The notes below the pieces were generated by a model. It was not told the origin of the DNA. It saw nothing but the letters and a program-made list of their open reading frames with translations, and ran no database searches. From the NCBI GenBank assembly GCA_004322045.1, contig SCRN01000020.1, positions 1-64,000 of the forward strand: a stretch of DNA of 64,000 bases. The letters run 5' to 3'. The translations under genes were made by a program, and so were the position numbers. Source of the DNA: Paraburkholderia sp. Lineage in GTDB: Bacteria > Pseudomonadota > Gammaproteobacteria > Burkholderiales > Burkholderiaceae. Shown here piece after piece: positions 24,944 through 34,127 of this stretch (its first letter is position 1; each line of letters starts with the position of its first letter).

Positions 24944-26011
24944 TCAGCGCGTCCCTTCGCGCCATAGCAGCGTCAGAACCGTCATGAGGGCCGGGCCGAT
25001 AAACAGCCCGACGAGGCCGAAGGTTTCGGCGCCGCCGAGGATGCCGAACAACACGAGCAGGAACGGGAGCCTCGTCGAACTGCCGATGATGCCGGGGCGC
25101 ACGAAATGCTCGGCGATGAAGACGACGATGCTGCCCGTCGCCAGCACCGCGAACGCGCCCACGACTTGACCCTGCACGAACAGCCACAGCGCCGCGCCGC
25201 CGAACGCGAGCGGCGCACAAAACGGCAGCATGGCCGCAACGGCCGTGACGAGGCCTAGCTCGGCCGCATGCGGCAAGCCGGTCGCGAAGTAGGACGCGCC
25301 GATCAGCACGCCTTCGCCCAGCCCCACCACCACGAGGCCGGTCACCGTCGCACGCACGGCGGCGGTCATCCGTATCGCAAGGTGCGTGCCGTCCGCGCCG
25401 AACACACGTCGCACGCTGCGTAGCGCCTGCTCGGCCACGCGCGGCCCCGAACGCAGGAAGACGAATAGCGTCAGCAACATGAAACCGAAATGCACGACGC
25501 CTTTCAAGGCAATGCTGCCGAAGTGCCGCCCGGCCGTCGCGACGTGCCCGCCGCGCAGTGCGTCCATGGCGGGCGATCCTTCGAGCGGCCGCGCGAGATT
25601 GGTTTGCCACCAGGCCGCGATTTGATTGCCGAACGGCAACCGGGTCACGAATTCAGGCACGGCAAACCCGGTTTCCTCGACCTGTTTGATCCACGTGATC
25701 AATTGATGCCCTTCGTGCAGCACCTGCGTGAAGACGAGCACGAACGGCAGCACGACGAACAATCCGACCACCGTCGTCAAAAGCAACGCGACCATGCTCG
25801 CACGCGTCGCACTTTGCTTGGCTTGGCTCAAGCGCTGCAACAGCGGCCAAATGACGATCGCAATCACGAGCGCCCAAACGATGGCGGGAATGAACGACCG
25901 GATGATCCACAGTGCTAGCGCCACCAGCGCCGCGTAGAGCGCGAGCGTCGCAATGCGCTGACTGCGCTTTCCGTCTGCGGTATCTTTCGTGGCAAGCGGG
26001 GGATTTGACAT
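24944..26011 (-). CDS. AI-2E family transporter (YdiK/PerM type)
   Basis: 355 aa inner-membrane protein with about eight hydrophobic helices. The pattern is typical for the family: an N-terminal helix pair (LYAALVALALWIIRSFIPAIVWALVIAIVIWPLLQ), a long amphipathic middle (about 90-190), and C-terminal helices with FVRPGIIGSSTRLPFLLVLFGILGG and GLVGLFIGPALM. Members export small molecules or act as Na+/H+ antiporters; the name does not prove AI-2 transport. ATG 26011 is chosen; in-frame ATGs at 26050 and 26110 would add residues without family likeness. Confidence 0.82.
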   Translation of the reverse strand: MSNPPLATKDTADGKRSQRIATLALYAALVALALWIIRSFIPAIVWALVIAIVIWPLLQRLSQAKQSATRASMVALLLTTVVGLFVVLPFVLVFTQVLHEGHQLITWIKQVEETGFAVPEFVTRLPFGNQIAAWWQTNLARPLEGSPAMDALRGGHVATAGRHFGSIALKGVVHFGFMLLTLFVFLRSGPRVAEQALRSVRRVFGADGTHLAIRMTAAVRATVTGLVVVGLGEGVLIGASYFATGLPHAAELGLVTAVAAMLPFCAPLAFGGAALWLFVQGQVVGAFAVLATGSIVVFIAEHFVRPGIIGSSTRLPFLLVLFGILGGAETFGLVGLFIGPALMTVLTLLWREGTR

Positions 26012-26183
26012 GACAAGCGCCTTGGCGAGGTAACGGTCGATCGTCGACATGGTAGCGAAGATCGCGCCCTGAATAACAAGATACTTTCGTGGGGCTGGCG
26101 GCCAGCGCAAGCCCGTTATTAGCGTGAACAGGCCCTACATCTCCTCCATTTCGCAGCCCGCATCCGTCGCACAAGGTCCAGCC

Positions 26184-27866
26184 ATGCGCCATCGCTTCGC
26201 CTCATCGTTATCCGGCAATCGTACGGCCAAGCTCGCCGCGCTATCGATTGCGCTCGCATGCGCATTGGGCGCGAGCCGTCATGCCGCCGCCGACGATGAG
26301 GGCAACAGCGACGCCGCTGCTGCCACCGCCCCCGCTGCCACCGCTACTACGCCACCTGCCGCAGCGACGGACGCCAAGGTCCATGGCAGCCCCCCGGCAA
26401 ACATGGCGCATGCGCAATCGGCGACGCCCGGCGCCGCTATACCGGTCCCGCGCGAGACATCGACGGTCACCGACCACACCCTGAAGTTGGACGGCCGCAA
26501 GATCGAATACCGCGCCACGGCGGGCAACCTGCTGCTGCGCGACGACGCGGGCGAGCCCGAGGCGAGCGTGTTCTACGTGGCGTATACAACAAGGCCCACT
26601 CAGCACGGCGCCCCACGCCCTGTGACCTTCCTGTTCAACGGCGGGCCAGGTGCGGCGAGCGTGTTCTTACTCATGGGATCGGTAGGCCCCAAGCGCGTCC
26701 ATACGTCTAGCCCCACGGCCACCCCGCCCGCGCCCTACGTGCTGGCCGACAATCCCGACTCGTTGCTCAACAAGAGCGACCTCGTCTTCGTCGATGCGGT
26801 CGGCACCGGCTACTCGAAGGTCGTCGGCCACGGTAACGGCAAGCGGTTTTGGAGCGTCGACGGCGATCTCGACGCCTTCACCCGCTTCATCGACCGCTAC
26901 CTGAGCGTGAACGATCGATGGAATTCGCCGAAGTTTCTGCTCGGCGAATCGTATGGCGCGACGCGGGCGGCGATGCTGGCCTACCGCCTCGCACAGCACA
27001 ACATCTCCTTGAATGGCGTCGTGTTGCTCTCGTCGGTCCTCAATTCCGGCGTCCGAGCCCCCGGCTTCGATCTCATGTATGTACGCTACTTGCCATCGTA
27101 TGCGGCGGCGGCGTGGTACCACGACAAGCTCGGGCCCGGCAAAAACGCCGATCTGCCGGCGTTTCTAGACGAAGTGCGCGCGTTCGCGGCGGGGCCGTAT
27201 GCCGCGGCGCTGGCCAAGGGCGATGCGCTGCCCGATGCCGAGCGCAACGCAATCGCGGGCCAAATCGCTCGTTACACGGGGCTGGATACGAAATATGTGA
27301 TCGGTGCACGCCTACGCGTCTCGCCCTCGCACTTTCGCAAGCAGCTCTTGTTGACGCAAACGCGCAGCATAGGCCGCTACGATAGCCGCTTCGAAGGAAT
27401 CGAATACGACCAAGATTCCTCCTCGCCCGACTACGACGCATCCGAGAAGTACATCACAGGCGCCTTCGCCGCCGCATTTCACCAACATCTCGCGCAGGAT
27501 CTGCATGACGCGCACGACAGCGCTTATCGTGTATTCAACGATCACGTGTTGAGCGCCTGGGACTGGAAGCACCATGTGTGGTGGGGCGAGACGCTCAGCA
27601 CCCCGTATGCCGCCGCCGATCTCGCGGAAGCGATGCGGCAGAACCCGCACCTGCGGGTGTTGTCGGCCAACGGCTACTTCGATCTCGCCACGCCGTTCTT
27701 TGCGACCGAATACGATCTAGCCCACATGGGCCTTCCGCCCTCGCTGAGCAAAAACCTGCGGGTAACGTATTACGCGACGGGGCATATGATCTATCTCGAC
27801 GATGCGGCCCTGCACGCGTTGAAAGGCGACTTGGCGCGTTTCTACGACGAAGCGACCGGGCGATAA
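26184..27866 (+). CDS. Secreted S10-family serine carboxypeptidase-like protein
   Basis: 560 aa. The N-terminus has a signal peptide (about residues 1-35, LAALSIALACALGASRHAAA), then a low-complexity Ala/Thr/Pro linker, then the alpha/beta-hydrolase carboxypeptidase domain. Catalytic Ser256 is in LLGESYGATR, FNGGPGAAS forms the oxyanion region, the Asp is in ANGYFDLATPF, and the His is in YATGHMIYLDD. S10 enzymes remove C-terminal residues, usually at acid pH. Exported to the periplasm or outside. ATG 26184 gives the signal; the frame opens at 26124 without one. It is followed by an AT-rich gap, so probably monocistronic. Confidence 0.85.
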   Translation: MRHRFASSLSGNRTAKLAALSIALACALGASRHAAADDEGNSDAAAATAPAATATTPPAAATDAKVHGSPPANMAHAQSATPGAAIPVPRETSTVTDHTLKLDGRKIEYRATAGNLLLRDDAGEPEASVFYVAYTTRPTQHGAPRPVTFLFNGGPGAASVFLLMGSVGPKRVHTSSPTATPPAPYVLADNPDSLLNKSDLVFVDAVGTGYSKVVGHGNGKRFWSVDGDLDAFTRFIDRYLSVNDRWNSPKFLLGESYGATRAAMLAYRLAQHNISLNGVVLLSSVLNSGVRAPGFDLMYVRYLPSYAAAAWYHDKLGPGKNADLPAFLDEVRAFAAGPYAAALAKGDALPDAERNAIAGQIARYTGLDTKYVIGARLRVSPSHFRKQLLLTQTRSIGRYDSRFEGIEYDQDSSSPDYDASEKYITGAFAAAFHQHLAQDLHDAHDSAYRVFNDHVLSAWDWKHHVWWGETLSTPYAAADLAEAMRQNPHLRVLSANGYFDLATPFFATEYDLAHMGLPPSLSKNLRVTYYATGHMIYLDDAALHALKGDLARFYDEATGR

Positions 27867-28314
27867 ACGGAAATTTTAAACACATGGCATCTTCCACCTT
27901 AAATATCGAAATAAATTTTTAAGCAAAAACCGAAACGGTTATTTAAAATTAATATCAATTAGAACACACCGTCTACGGGATAGAGATACCGATTACCACC
28001 GGTCGAGCTAGTCCGACGTATTATTTACGCTATAGTCCTTTCATTCGATGCGAAACGGCCAACGCATAGGTCGCACGCCCACTCAAACGCCGGACAGACC
28101 CGCATTTCCACTACCACTCCTAACAGCTACACGACCAGGTTTTTGGTCTGTTAGGTTCAACATACTCAATAAATTATTGAGTGTCGCAGAGTGACGCAAT
28201 ACTCATTCATTAATCACAACGTTGGCTCGAGACGGCAGCTAAACTCAAATCCGTTGACTCACCGCATTCCCGCGGATACGGCGTCTCTTGACGTTGAAAT
28301 CCTAGGAGGTTCAA
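27867..28314. other. AT-rich intergenic region upstream of the sedolisin gene
   Basis: This 448-bp stretch is much more AT-rich than its neighbours and holds no coding frame I trust. It contains a 19-bp palindrome with arms ACTCAATAA (28164-28172) and TTATTGAGT (28174-28182), a possible operator or mRNA hairpin, and the strong TAGGAGGT ribosome site (28303-28310) of the next gene. The long leader suggests complex regulation. Confidence 0.45.
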
Positions 28315-30081
28315 TTGAAGTCGACAGTGAAATCGAAGGGGTCGGTATCGGCTATTTTCAAAACCGCGGCGCTGGCATTGCCGCTCGCCGCTGCCTCGGT
28401 GGCCGCGCATGCGGCCGCTTCGCCGACGACATGGGTCGGCACCGAGACGAAGGCCTTTCTCACACCCGAGCAAATGCACGCATTCTCGGCTTCACCCGCC
28501 GCGCAAGCGACCGCAGGCGAGCCCGAGCACGTCGTCGTCAGCCTGCGCGTGCGCAATCTGAAAAAGCTCGAGACGCTCGGCCGGGCCGTGAACGAGCGCG
28601 GCAATGCGCAGTACGGGCACTTCCTCACATCGAAAGCGTTCCTTGCCGAATTCGCGCCTAGCAAAGCCCAGGTGCAAAAGGTCGTTGCACACTTGCGAAA
28701 AAGCGGGTTTATCAACATTCGGGTTTCGAAAAACCGCCTGCTGATCTCGGCCGTCGGCACGGCCGGCACGGTGAAGGCGGCGTTCAACACGCCGCTCGTC
28801 CACTTCCGCAAGGGCGGGCGCACCGTCGTGGCCAATTCTGCTCCGGCGCAAGTGCCTGAAGCGCTCGGCGACACCGTATTGTCGGTGCTCGGCCTGCAAA
28901 ACGTGACGCTGGCTCACACGATGGCGGTCAGAGGCCCGCGTACACAACCGAAGCTTCAAGCGGCGGGGACCGAGACGGGGCATTACCCCCTCGAATTCGG
29001 TTTGATCTATGGCGCCGCGAGCCTGCCGAGCGCATCGCAAACGACCGTGGGCGTGATCACGATCGGCGGCGCGAGCCAGGCCACGCAGGATCTGAACCAA
29101 TTCACCGATGCAAACGGTTTGGCGCAAGTGAATGTCTCCGCCGTGCAAACGGGCGATCCCGGCGGCAATTACAGCGACGATCAAGAAGGCCAAGGAGAAT
29201 GGGATCTCGACAGCCAAGATATCGTCGGAGCAGCCGGCGGCGTGGTCAACCAGTTGATCTTCTATGAAGCCGACATGAACGCATCGGGCAACACCGGTTT
29301 GACGCAGGCGTTCAATCAAGCCGTCAGCGACAACACGGCCAAGGTCATCAACGTTTCGCTCGGCTGGTGTGAAACCGACGCGCAGGCCGACGGGACCGTG
29401 GCCGCCGAGGATCAGATTTTTGCCGTAGCGGTGGCCCAAGGGCAAACGTTCTCGGTTTCGTCGGGAGACGAAGGCGTCTACGAGTGCAACAACCGCGGAT
29501 ATCCCGACGGCAGCACGTACTCGATTTCGTGGCCCGCATCGTCGTCCAATGTGATCGCCGTCGGTGGAACGACGCTTTTCACCTCTAGCGGCAAGTGGGC
29601 CAAGGAAACGGTATGGAACGAAGGGCTCGACGGCAACGGCAAACTCTGGGCATCGACCGGCGGCATCAGCATGGTCGAGCCCGTGCCTTCTTGGCAAGGC
29701 ACGCTTTCGGTGAGCCCCAAGCCGAGCGGGCGCGCCGTGCCCGATATTTCGTTCGACGCGGCGCAAGGCTCGGGGGCGCTCGTCTACAACTACGGCCAGA
29801 TCCAGCAGATAGGCGGCACGAGCCTGTCTTCGCCGATCTTCGTCGGCTTGTGGGCGCGGCTGCAATCGGCTCACGCGAACTCACTGGGGTTCCCCGCGTC
29901 GAGCATCTATAGCGCAGTGAGATCGACGCCGTCGCTCGTCCACGACGTGACATCCGGAAACAACGGCTACAGCGGCTACGGCTACAAAGCCACAACCAGC
30001 TGGGACTACCCGACCGGTTGGGGCAGTTTCGTCATGTCGAACCTGGCCTCTTACGTGAGCGCACATCCGTTCGGGCAATGA
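28315..30081 (+). CDS. Sedolisin-type S53 serine-carboxyl peptidase precursor
   Basis: 588 aa. The order is a signal peptide (to about residue 35, ...PLAAASVAAHAA), an activation prodomain (about 60-200, with AQYGHFLTSKAFLAEFAPS), and the catalytic domain (about 225-588). The catalytic Glu295 and Asp299 are four apart in GEWDLDSQD, the oxyanion Asp385 is in SSGDEG, and Ser503 is in the GGTSLSSPIF motif. Such enzymes are secreted and act at low pH after removing their prodomain. The start is TTG at 28315, five bases after AGGAGGT, which is an unusually strong site for a rare start codon. A terminator follows at 30166. Confidence 0.9.
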   Translation: MKSTVKSKGSVSAIFKTAALALPLAAASVAAHAAASPTTWVGTETKAFLTPEQMHAFSASPAAQATAGEPEHVVVSLRVRNLKKLETLGRAVNERGNAQYGHFLTSKAFLAEFAPSKAQVQKVVAHLRKSGFINIRVSKNRLLISAVGTAGTVKAAFNTPLVHFRKGGRTVVANSAPAQVPEALGDTVLSVLGLQNVTLAHTMAVRGPRTQPKLQAAGTETGHYPLEFGLIYGAASLPSASQTTVGVITIGGASQATQDLNQFTDANGLAQVNVSAVQTGDPGGNYSDDQEGQGEWDLDSQDIVGAAGGVVNQLIFYEADMNASGNTGLTQAFNQAVSDNTAKVINVSLGWCETDAQADGTVAAEDQIFAVAVAQGQTFSVSSGDEGVYECNNRGYPDGSTYSISWPASSSNVIAVGGTTLFTSSGKWAKETVWNEGLDGNGKLWASTGGISMVEPVPSWQGTLSVSPKPSGRAVPDISFDAAQGSGALVYNYGQIQQIGGTSLSSPIFVGLWARLQSAHANSLGFPASSIYSAVRSTPSLVHDVTSGNNGYSGYGYKATTSWDYPTGWGSFVMSNLASYVSAHPFGQ

Positions 30082-30165
30082 GACGAACAAGTCGCCTGAA
30101 ACAGGCCCGCGGCAGCTTGCCCGTAAGCGGACGGTAAGCTCGAACTCACGGCGAGGCTCATCGTT

Positions 30166-30201
30166 GGCCGGTCCGGCCCCGTTTGCCGGACCGGCCGTTT
30201 T
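30166..30201 (+). terminator. Rho-independent terminator after the sedolisin gene
   Basis: Perfect 12-bp arms GGCCGGTCCGGC (30166-30177) and GCCGGACCGGCC (30185-30196), separated by seven bases, are followed by GTTTTC. It lies 85 bp after the stop and before the MFS gene. Confidence 0.85.
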
Positions 30202-30313
30202 CGTTGCGCGCGCAACAATCGCTTGCGCGTTCGTACGCATGATTGTGAGAGTCAGCGCATAATCGCTGCTTTGCGTCCTTGCCCGCGATTCGCCGTTGCA
30301 GCGCCGCTCGCCC

Positions 30314-31711
30314 ATGCCGCTTGCCATCAAAGCTTTCCTCGCCCCGCTGATCGTGGCTTGCGCCATGTTCATGGAGAGCGTCGACGGCAACATCATCGTC
30401 ACGGCATTGCCTTCGATGGCGCGCGATTTCGGCAGCGACCCGGTCGCGCTGAAGGTAGCCATCACGAGCTACGTCGTCGGGCTCGGCGTGTTCATTCCGA
30501 TTTGCGGATGGCTTGCCGATCGGTTCGGCGCGCGCACCGTCTTTCGCACGGCCATCGGCATCTTCATCGCAGGTTCGATCATGTGCGCCGTTGCGCGCTC
30601 CCTGCCCGTCTTCACGGGCGCGCGCTTTCTGCAGGGCATCGGCGGCGCAATGATGGTCCCCGTCGGCCGCATCATCATTTTTCGCGCTGTCCCCAAGAGT
30701 GAATTCGTGCGAGCCATGAACTACCTGAGCTTGCCAGCCATGTTCGCGCCGGCCGCGGCGCCGCTGCTGGGCGGCTTCATCACGACGTACCTGCACTGGC
30801 GGCTGATCTTTTTCGTCAATGTGCCCGTCGGCATTCTCGGCATCTATCTGACGAACCGCCACATCGTCAACACGCACGAACCGCATCCCGGCCCGCTCGA
30901 TTGGTTCGGCTTCACGCTTTCGGCTAGCGGCGCGTCGCTTCTTCTGCTCGGTCTTTCGTTGATCGGCAGCGAACTCGTGTCCGACCGCGCCGCCTACGAA
31001 ATGTGCGTGACCGGCGCCTTGCTGCTCTCGTTCTACGTGCTGTACGCGCAGCGCGCGCAACGGCCCTTGCTCGACCTGCGCCTGCTCAGCGCGCCGACGT
31101 TTCGCGCGAGCGTGCTGGGCGGCTCGATGTTCCGCATCGGCCTGGGCGCCGTGCCGTTCCTGCTGCCGCTCGCGCTGCAGGAAGGGCTTGGCATGTCGGC
31201 CTTTCAATCGGGTGCGATCACCTGCGCCTCTGCCTTCGGCAGCATGTTCATGCGCTCGTTGACTTCGTCGGTGTTGCGCAGGTTCGGGTTCCGCACGGTA
31301 CTGATCTACAACGCCGTCTTCTCGAGCATCGCGATCGCCGCTTATGGCGCCTTCTTCCCCGGCACCCCGGTCTGGACGATGTGGCTCGTCGTGCTGCTAG
31401 GCGGCTTCTTTCCTGCCCTTCAGTTCACCGCTTTGAACTCGATGATCTATGCGGAGATTGCGAGCCGGGACGTTGGCCGCGCAACGAGCCTCGGCAGCGT
31501 CGTGCAACAGATGTCTCTCGGCCTCGGTGTGACGGTGGGCGGCATCGTGTTGCAGATCGCCCGCGCGCTTCATGGCCATACGCATGCGATGTGGTCGGAT
31601 TTCTGGCCGTCGTTCGCGGTCGTCGGTCTGTTCTCGCTCGGGTCCATCCCCATCACGCGCAAGCTCTCACCCAACGCGGGGGACGAGATCGCCCGGGGCA
31701 CGCGGGGGTAG
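30314..31711 (+). CDS. MFS efflux transporter, DHA2 (EmrB/QacA-like) family
   Basis: 465 aa, about 14 hydrophobic helices. Family marks are ESVDGNIIVTALPSMARDFG in helix 1, the motif A-like loop GWLADRFGARTVFRTAI, the helix-5 GARFLQGIGGAMMVPVGR and HWRLIFFVNVPVGI. These proton-driven pumps expel toxic compounds from the cytoplasm. ATG 30314 fits the family start; the frame also opens at a TTG at 30296. No HlyD-type partner gene is adjacent, so it is a stand-alone pump. It marks the left, chromosomal side of the accessory region. Confidence 0.88.
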   Translation: MPLAIKAFLAPLIVACAMFMESVDGNIIVTALPSMARDFGSDPVALKVAITSYVVGLGVFIPICGWLADRFGARTVFRTAIGIFIAGSIMCAVARSLPVFTGARFLQGIGGAMMVPVGRIIIFRAVPKSEFVRAMNYLSLPAMFAPAAAPLLGGFITTYLHWRLIFFVNVPVGILGIYLTNRHIVNTHEPHPGPLDWFGFTLSASGASLLLLGLSLIGSELVSDRAAYEMCVTGALLLSFYVLYAQRAQRPLLDLRLLSAPTFRASVLGGSMFRIGLGAVPFLLPLALQEGLGMSAFQSGAITCASAFGSMFMRSLTSSVLRRFGFRTVLIYNAVFSSIAIAAYGAFFPGTPVWTMWLVVLLGGFFPALQFTALNSMIYAEIASRDVGRATSLGSVVQQMSLGLGVTVGGIVLQIARALHGHTHAMWSDFWPSFAVVGLFSLGSIPITRKLSPNAGDEIARGTRG

Positions 31712-31792
31712 GTCCTTTGCTATCTCGCTGCGCCCTTCTGGCGATGCCTCCTCCGGCTCCCGGACGCCGCGAACCAAGCGGTAAGCCATGCC

Positions 31793-31827
31793 GAGGGTCG
31801 GCCGGGATTCGCAAATTTTTCGCCAAA
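31793..31827 (+). repeat. Interspersed repeat, copy A
   Basis: This 35-bp sequence matches copy C (41179-41213) at 34 of 35 bases. It starts with GAGGGTCGGCCGGGATTCGC and ends with TTTTCGCCAAA. It lies 80 bp after the DHA2 transporter gene and abuts the first AT-rich accessory gene. Confidence 0.8.
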
Positions 31828-31833
31828 ACTAAC

Positions 31834-32142
31834 TCAGATCTGTGATTTTGAGAGTTTTTTCTGCGCCTCGTCAGCGAAAATGACAGCGTGATGAAACGGT
31901 AAATCGAACTGGCTGCCTGGCACTCCAGGTTCGACCTCAACGATAAACCGATCACCCTCGTCTTTGCTTATTGTTCGCCAGCCCTTAGCGGGTTTCTGAA
32001 CGGAAGGGTCCTCATCGATCGTGACATCGACATCGTGTTGGATGTTTTGCCCCGCCTGACCAGCCGTCTCTGCCCGCGCAATTGCGGTGATCGTACGGGG
32101 CGTGTATTCCAAGATGTAGGTCGGTTTTTCGGGAATCTTCAT
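31834..32142 (-). CDS. Hypothetical protein in accessory region
   Basis: 102 aa, charged and without a signal peptide or membrane helix. It begins MKIPEKPTYILEYTPRTITA and ends DEAQKKLSKSQI. I do not recognise a family. Codon use is less GC-rich than the core genes around the region. The stop lies seven bases from the repeat at 31793-31827. Upstream on its strand there is a hairpin-forming sequence at 32181-32203. Confidence 0.5.
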   Translation of the reverse strand: MKIPEKPTYILEYTPRTITAIARAETAGQAGQNIQHDVDVTIDEDPSVQKPAKGWRTISKDEGDRFIVEVEPGVPGSQFDLPFHHAVIFADEAQKKLSKSQI

Positions 32143-32180
32143 AATTTGGGTATCCGTATCTGCTGATTGATTGCGCCCAC

Positions 32181-32203
32181 GTGATGCTGCATCGCAGCAT
32201 CAC
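32181..32203. repeat. Perfect inverted repeat (hairpin)
   Basis: Arms GTGATGCTGC (32181-32190) and GCAGCATCAC (32194-32203) with a 3-bp loop. It lies between two minus-strand accessory genes and has no T-run on either side, so it is not a standard terminator. It could be an operator or RNA structure. Confidence 0.5.
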
Positions 32204-32340
32204 GGGTGTCGAGCAATCGTAAGAACTGGCGGATCGCGCGTCTCAATTCGACCCCACTCGCCTATTGATCAGGGCTGCGCAAACGGGAATTTTCATGCCT
32301 CTTTCGGCTACGGCCGTTCAAAGGTCTTCTCATCGCCTCA

Positions 32341-33195
32341 TTACCATTGTGCTATGGTGGTGATTAACCGGGTAAGGCGACCTTCAAAATCGGCGTTGCG
32401 CCCCCCAGACCCAGGTTGCACTACGAGTGCCCATTTTTCGCCATTGGGATTTAACATCAAATACAGAGATTCTAAACCCTTATACGCGGACCCTTTTGGG
32501 GCGTCAAGATTAGCGGCGGTAATTGTTGAGCCGTTGTCGAGAACGGCATTCTGAACTTTCGAAATGTGATAGCCTTTCTTGGCGTACCATTGTGTTAGCC
32601 ATTTCCAGGTTGCAACTGAATCCTCGTTTGGAGAACTCACCTCTCTGACAAACGCCACGTCGCCAGCGCTCGTCGTGTATCGATGGACTACATCGCCAGG
32701 GGTACCTTTGCTCATAACCCACTCAGGTTGAGTCGGAGGCGAAGCAGGCGCGGCGGCCTGAGATGCTGAAAGTGGTGCGTCGGGTTGTGCCTGTGGCATA
32801 GCAGGCTCTCTTTGTGCAACCGGATACGACGCGATAGTTGAACGGGCTACCCAAGCTTTGTGCACGTCGTCACTATCGTAAATGATTGAAATTATCCATG
32901 AACAGGCACAGATAGCCACGAGCACCCGTACTATTACTGTCCAACGTGTGTTTATGACGTTCGGGGCACAACGCCATGCCATGACAAACCAGATGCCAAT
33001 CGGGGCAAAGAATAGAAGCTGCACCAACAGAACTTGTATGGTTGGATCGGAGGTGTCACTCGATGGTCCGAGTGCCCCTTTCATCGCTCCTCTATAAACG
33101 GCACCCACAAGCATTGAAACAAGGAACCCCCATAGCATGACGGGCGCGAGCCGTTCCTCACCGCGCCACGCACGCCGAATCGCAGTTTCACTCAT
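32341..33195 (-). CDS. Membrane-anchored hypothetical protein
   Basis: 284 aa. The N-terminal 110 residues contain three hydrophobic segments (PVMLWGFLVSMLVGAVY, LLVQLLFFAPIGIWFVMA, VIVRVLVAICACSWIISII). A Pro/Ala/Gln-rich linker (about 128-158) leads to a C-terminal soluble domain (VMSKGTPGDVVHRYTTSAGDVAFVREV...). No family recognised. The layout suggests a membrane anchor with a periplasmic or cytoplasmic sensor-like domain. It lies in the AT-richer accessory block, with minus-strand orphan genes on both sides. Confidence 0.55.
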   Translation of the reverse strand: MSETAIRRAWRGEERLAPVMLWGFLVSMLVGAVYRGAMKGALGPSSDTSDPTIQVLLVQLLFFAPIGIWFVMAWRCAPNVINTRWTVIVRVLVAICACSWIISIIYDSDDVHKAWVARSTIASYPVAQREPAMPQAQPDAPLSASQAAAPASPPTQPEWVMSKGTPGDVVHRYTTSAGDVAFVREVSSPNEDSVATWKWLTQWYAKKGYHISKVQNAVLDNGSTITAANLDAPKGSAYKGLESLYLMLNPNGEKWALVVQPGSGGRNADFEGRLTRLITTIAQW

Positions 33196-33340
33196 TATCA
33201 GCCCCGGTTTGTGTTATCAGAAGTCGTAGCGCCGCCAAGATGCCCACCGAATCATTCGGTACCCCTATGCTCCATGGCATTCATTGCACCGCACAACGCG
33301 AAATCAATCGCGAAATGCGGATGCTCCATAATTTGTACAA

Positions 33341-33745
33341 TTACCAATACGTAATATCAAGTGATTCAATTTTTATCGACACATCGATGCCGCGCTTTTT
33401 CTTAAGCCACTCCGCGTTGACGGCGAGATCTGATCTGTCAGGCAGATTGGCGCCCGGATAGCGAATGTTATTCCATATTTCTCCGCTGACTGGCGACTCT
33501 ATTCCAGCAAGAGACATTGCAATAGCGATATAACTCAATTGTGTGAGACGATCATATGCATTAAACGATCTAATTCTACTCTCGATGGACTCTCCTGAAC
33601 TGCGGGTCCACATTTTTATCATCTGATCTTTTATTTTCTGCTTGTCCTGATTGGATAATCCTGGCAAGGCAATTTCAGCCAAATGAACATTGGTCGCAGC
33701 TTTTATTCCCGCATTTCCAGTCAAAATATTCTTAAGAATAGACAT
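33341..33745 (-). CDS. Hypothetical protein, AT-rich
   Basis: 134 aa, no signal peptide or clear membrane helix. It starts MSILKNILTGNAGIKAATNV and contains a helical, Lys/Gln-rich section (NQDKQKIKDQMIKMW) and the stretch LSYIAIAMSLAGIESPV, which could be a buried helix. Codon use is clearly AT-richer than the chromosome. It lies about 60 bp downstream of the repeat-protein gene on the same strand; the two may be co-transcribed. Function unknown. Confidence 0.5.
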   Translation of the reverse strand: MSILKNILTGNAGIKAATNVHLAEIALPGLSNQDKQKIKDQMIKMWTRSSGESIESRIRSFNAYDRLTQLSYIAIAMSLAGIESPVSGEIWNNIRYPGANLPDRSDLAVNAEWLKKKRGIDVSIKIESLDITYW

Positions 33746-33809
33746 GTCGGCTCTCGGTCGTGATGCATATTACCTATGACTTGCATCGAGGCTGCCAGCG
33801 GATCAGCCC

Positions 33810-34127
33810 TTACTGCTTTGGGATAAATTGACCAGTAGTCGGGTTGAGGTACCCCGCCCCGACATCGGGGTAATACTGTCCGTTGTTTGGGTCAACCACT
33901 CCTTGACCCGCAGGAGGATAGTATTGCCCGGTATTGGTGTCGATCGCCCCCTGGTTGCTAACGTTTGGATTGTATTGTCCAGTGTTGGTGGAAATTGCCC
34001 CGCTCCCGTCGTCAAAATAAACCTGGCCGGTTTGCGGGTCAATTGTTTGACTTAAAGCTATTTGTGTCCATAGCATACTGGACGGCAGTATAAAAGAGGC
34101 TATGAATAGGTATTTGTTGGCTCGCAT
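33810..34127 (-). CDS. Small secreted protein with five tandem repeats
   Basis: 105 aa. After a signal peptide (MRANKYLFIASFILPSSMLW..., cut near ALSQ), nearly the whole mature protein is five copies of a 12-17-residue unit of the form hydrophobic-D/N-x-x-T/N-GQ-Y/F-x-P-x-x-G. The cores are DPQTGQVYF, STNTGQYNP, DTNTGQYYP, DPNNGQYYP and NPTTGQFIP. No family known to me. The repeats suggest a repeated beta-hairpin or binding motif on the outside. AT-rich, in an accessory region. Confidence 0.6.
   Translation of the reverse strand: MRANKYLFIASFILPSSMLWTQIALSQTIDPQTGQVYFDDGSGAISTNTGQYNPNVSNQGAIDTNTGQYYPPAGQGVVDPNNGQYYPDVGAGYLNPTTGQFIPKQ

Noticed and set aside
28191-28661. 156-codon plus-strand frame starting before the sedolisin gene
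   Set aside because: It overlaps the sedolisin signal peptide and prodomain in another frame; the TTG start at 28315 has a much better ribosome site and a recognisable product.
33810-34127. The tandem GQYYP repeats as a DNA-level tandem array
   Set aside because: The DNA of the units has diverged and only the protein pattern is regular, with a signal peptide and stop in frame, so it is a repeat protein, not a satellite.
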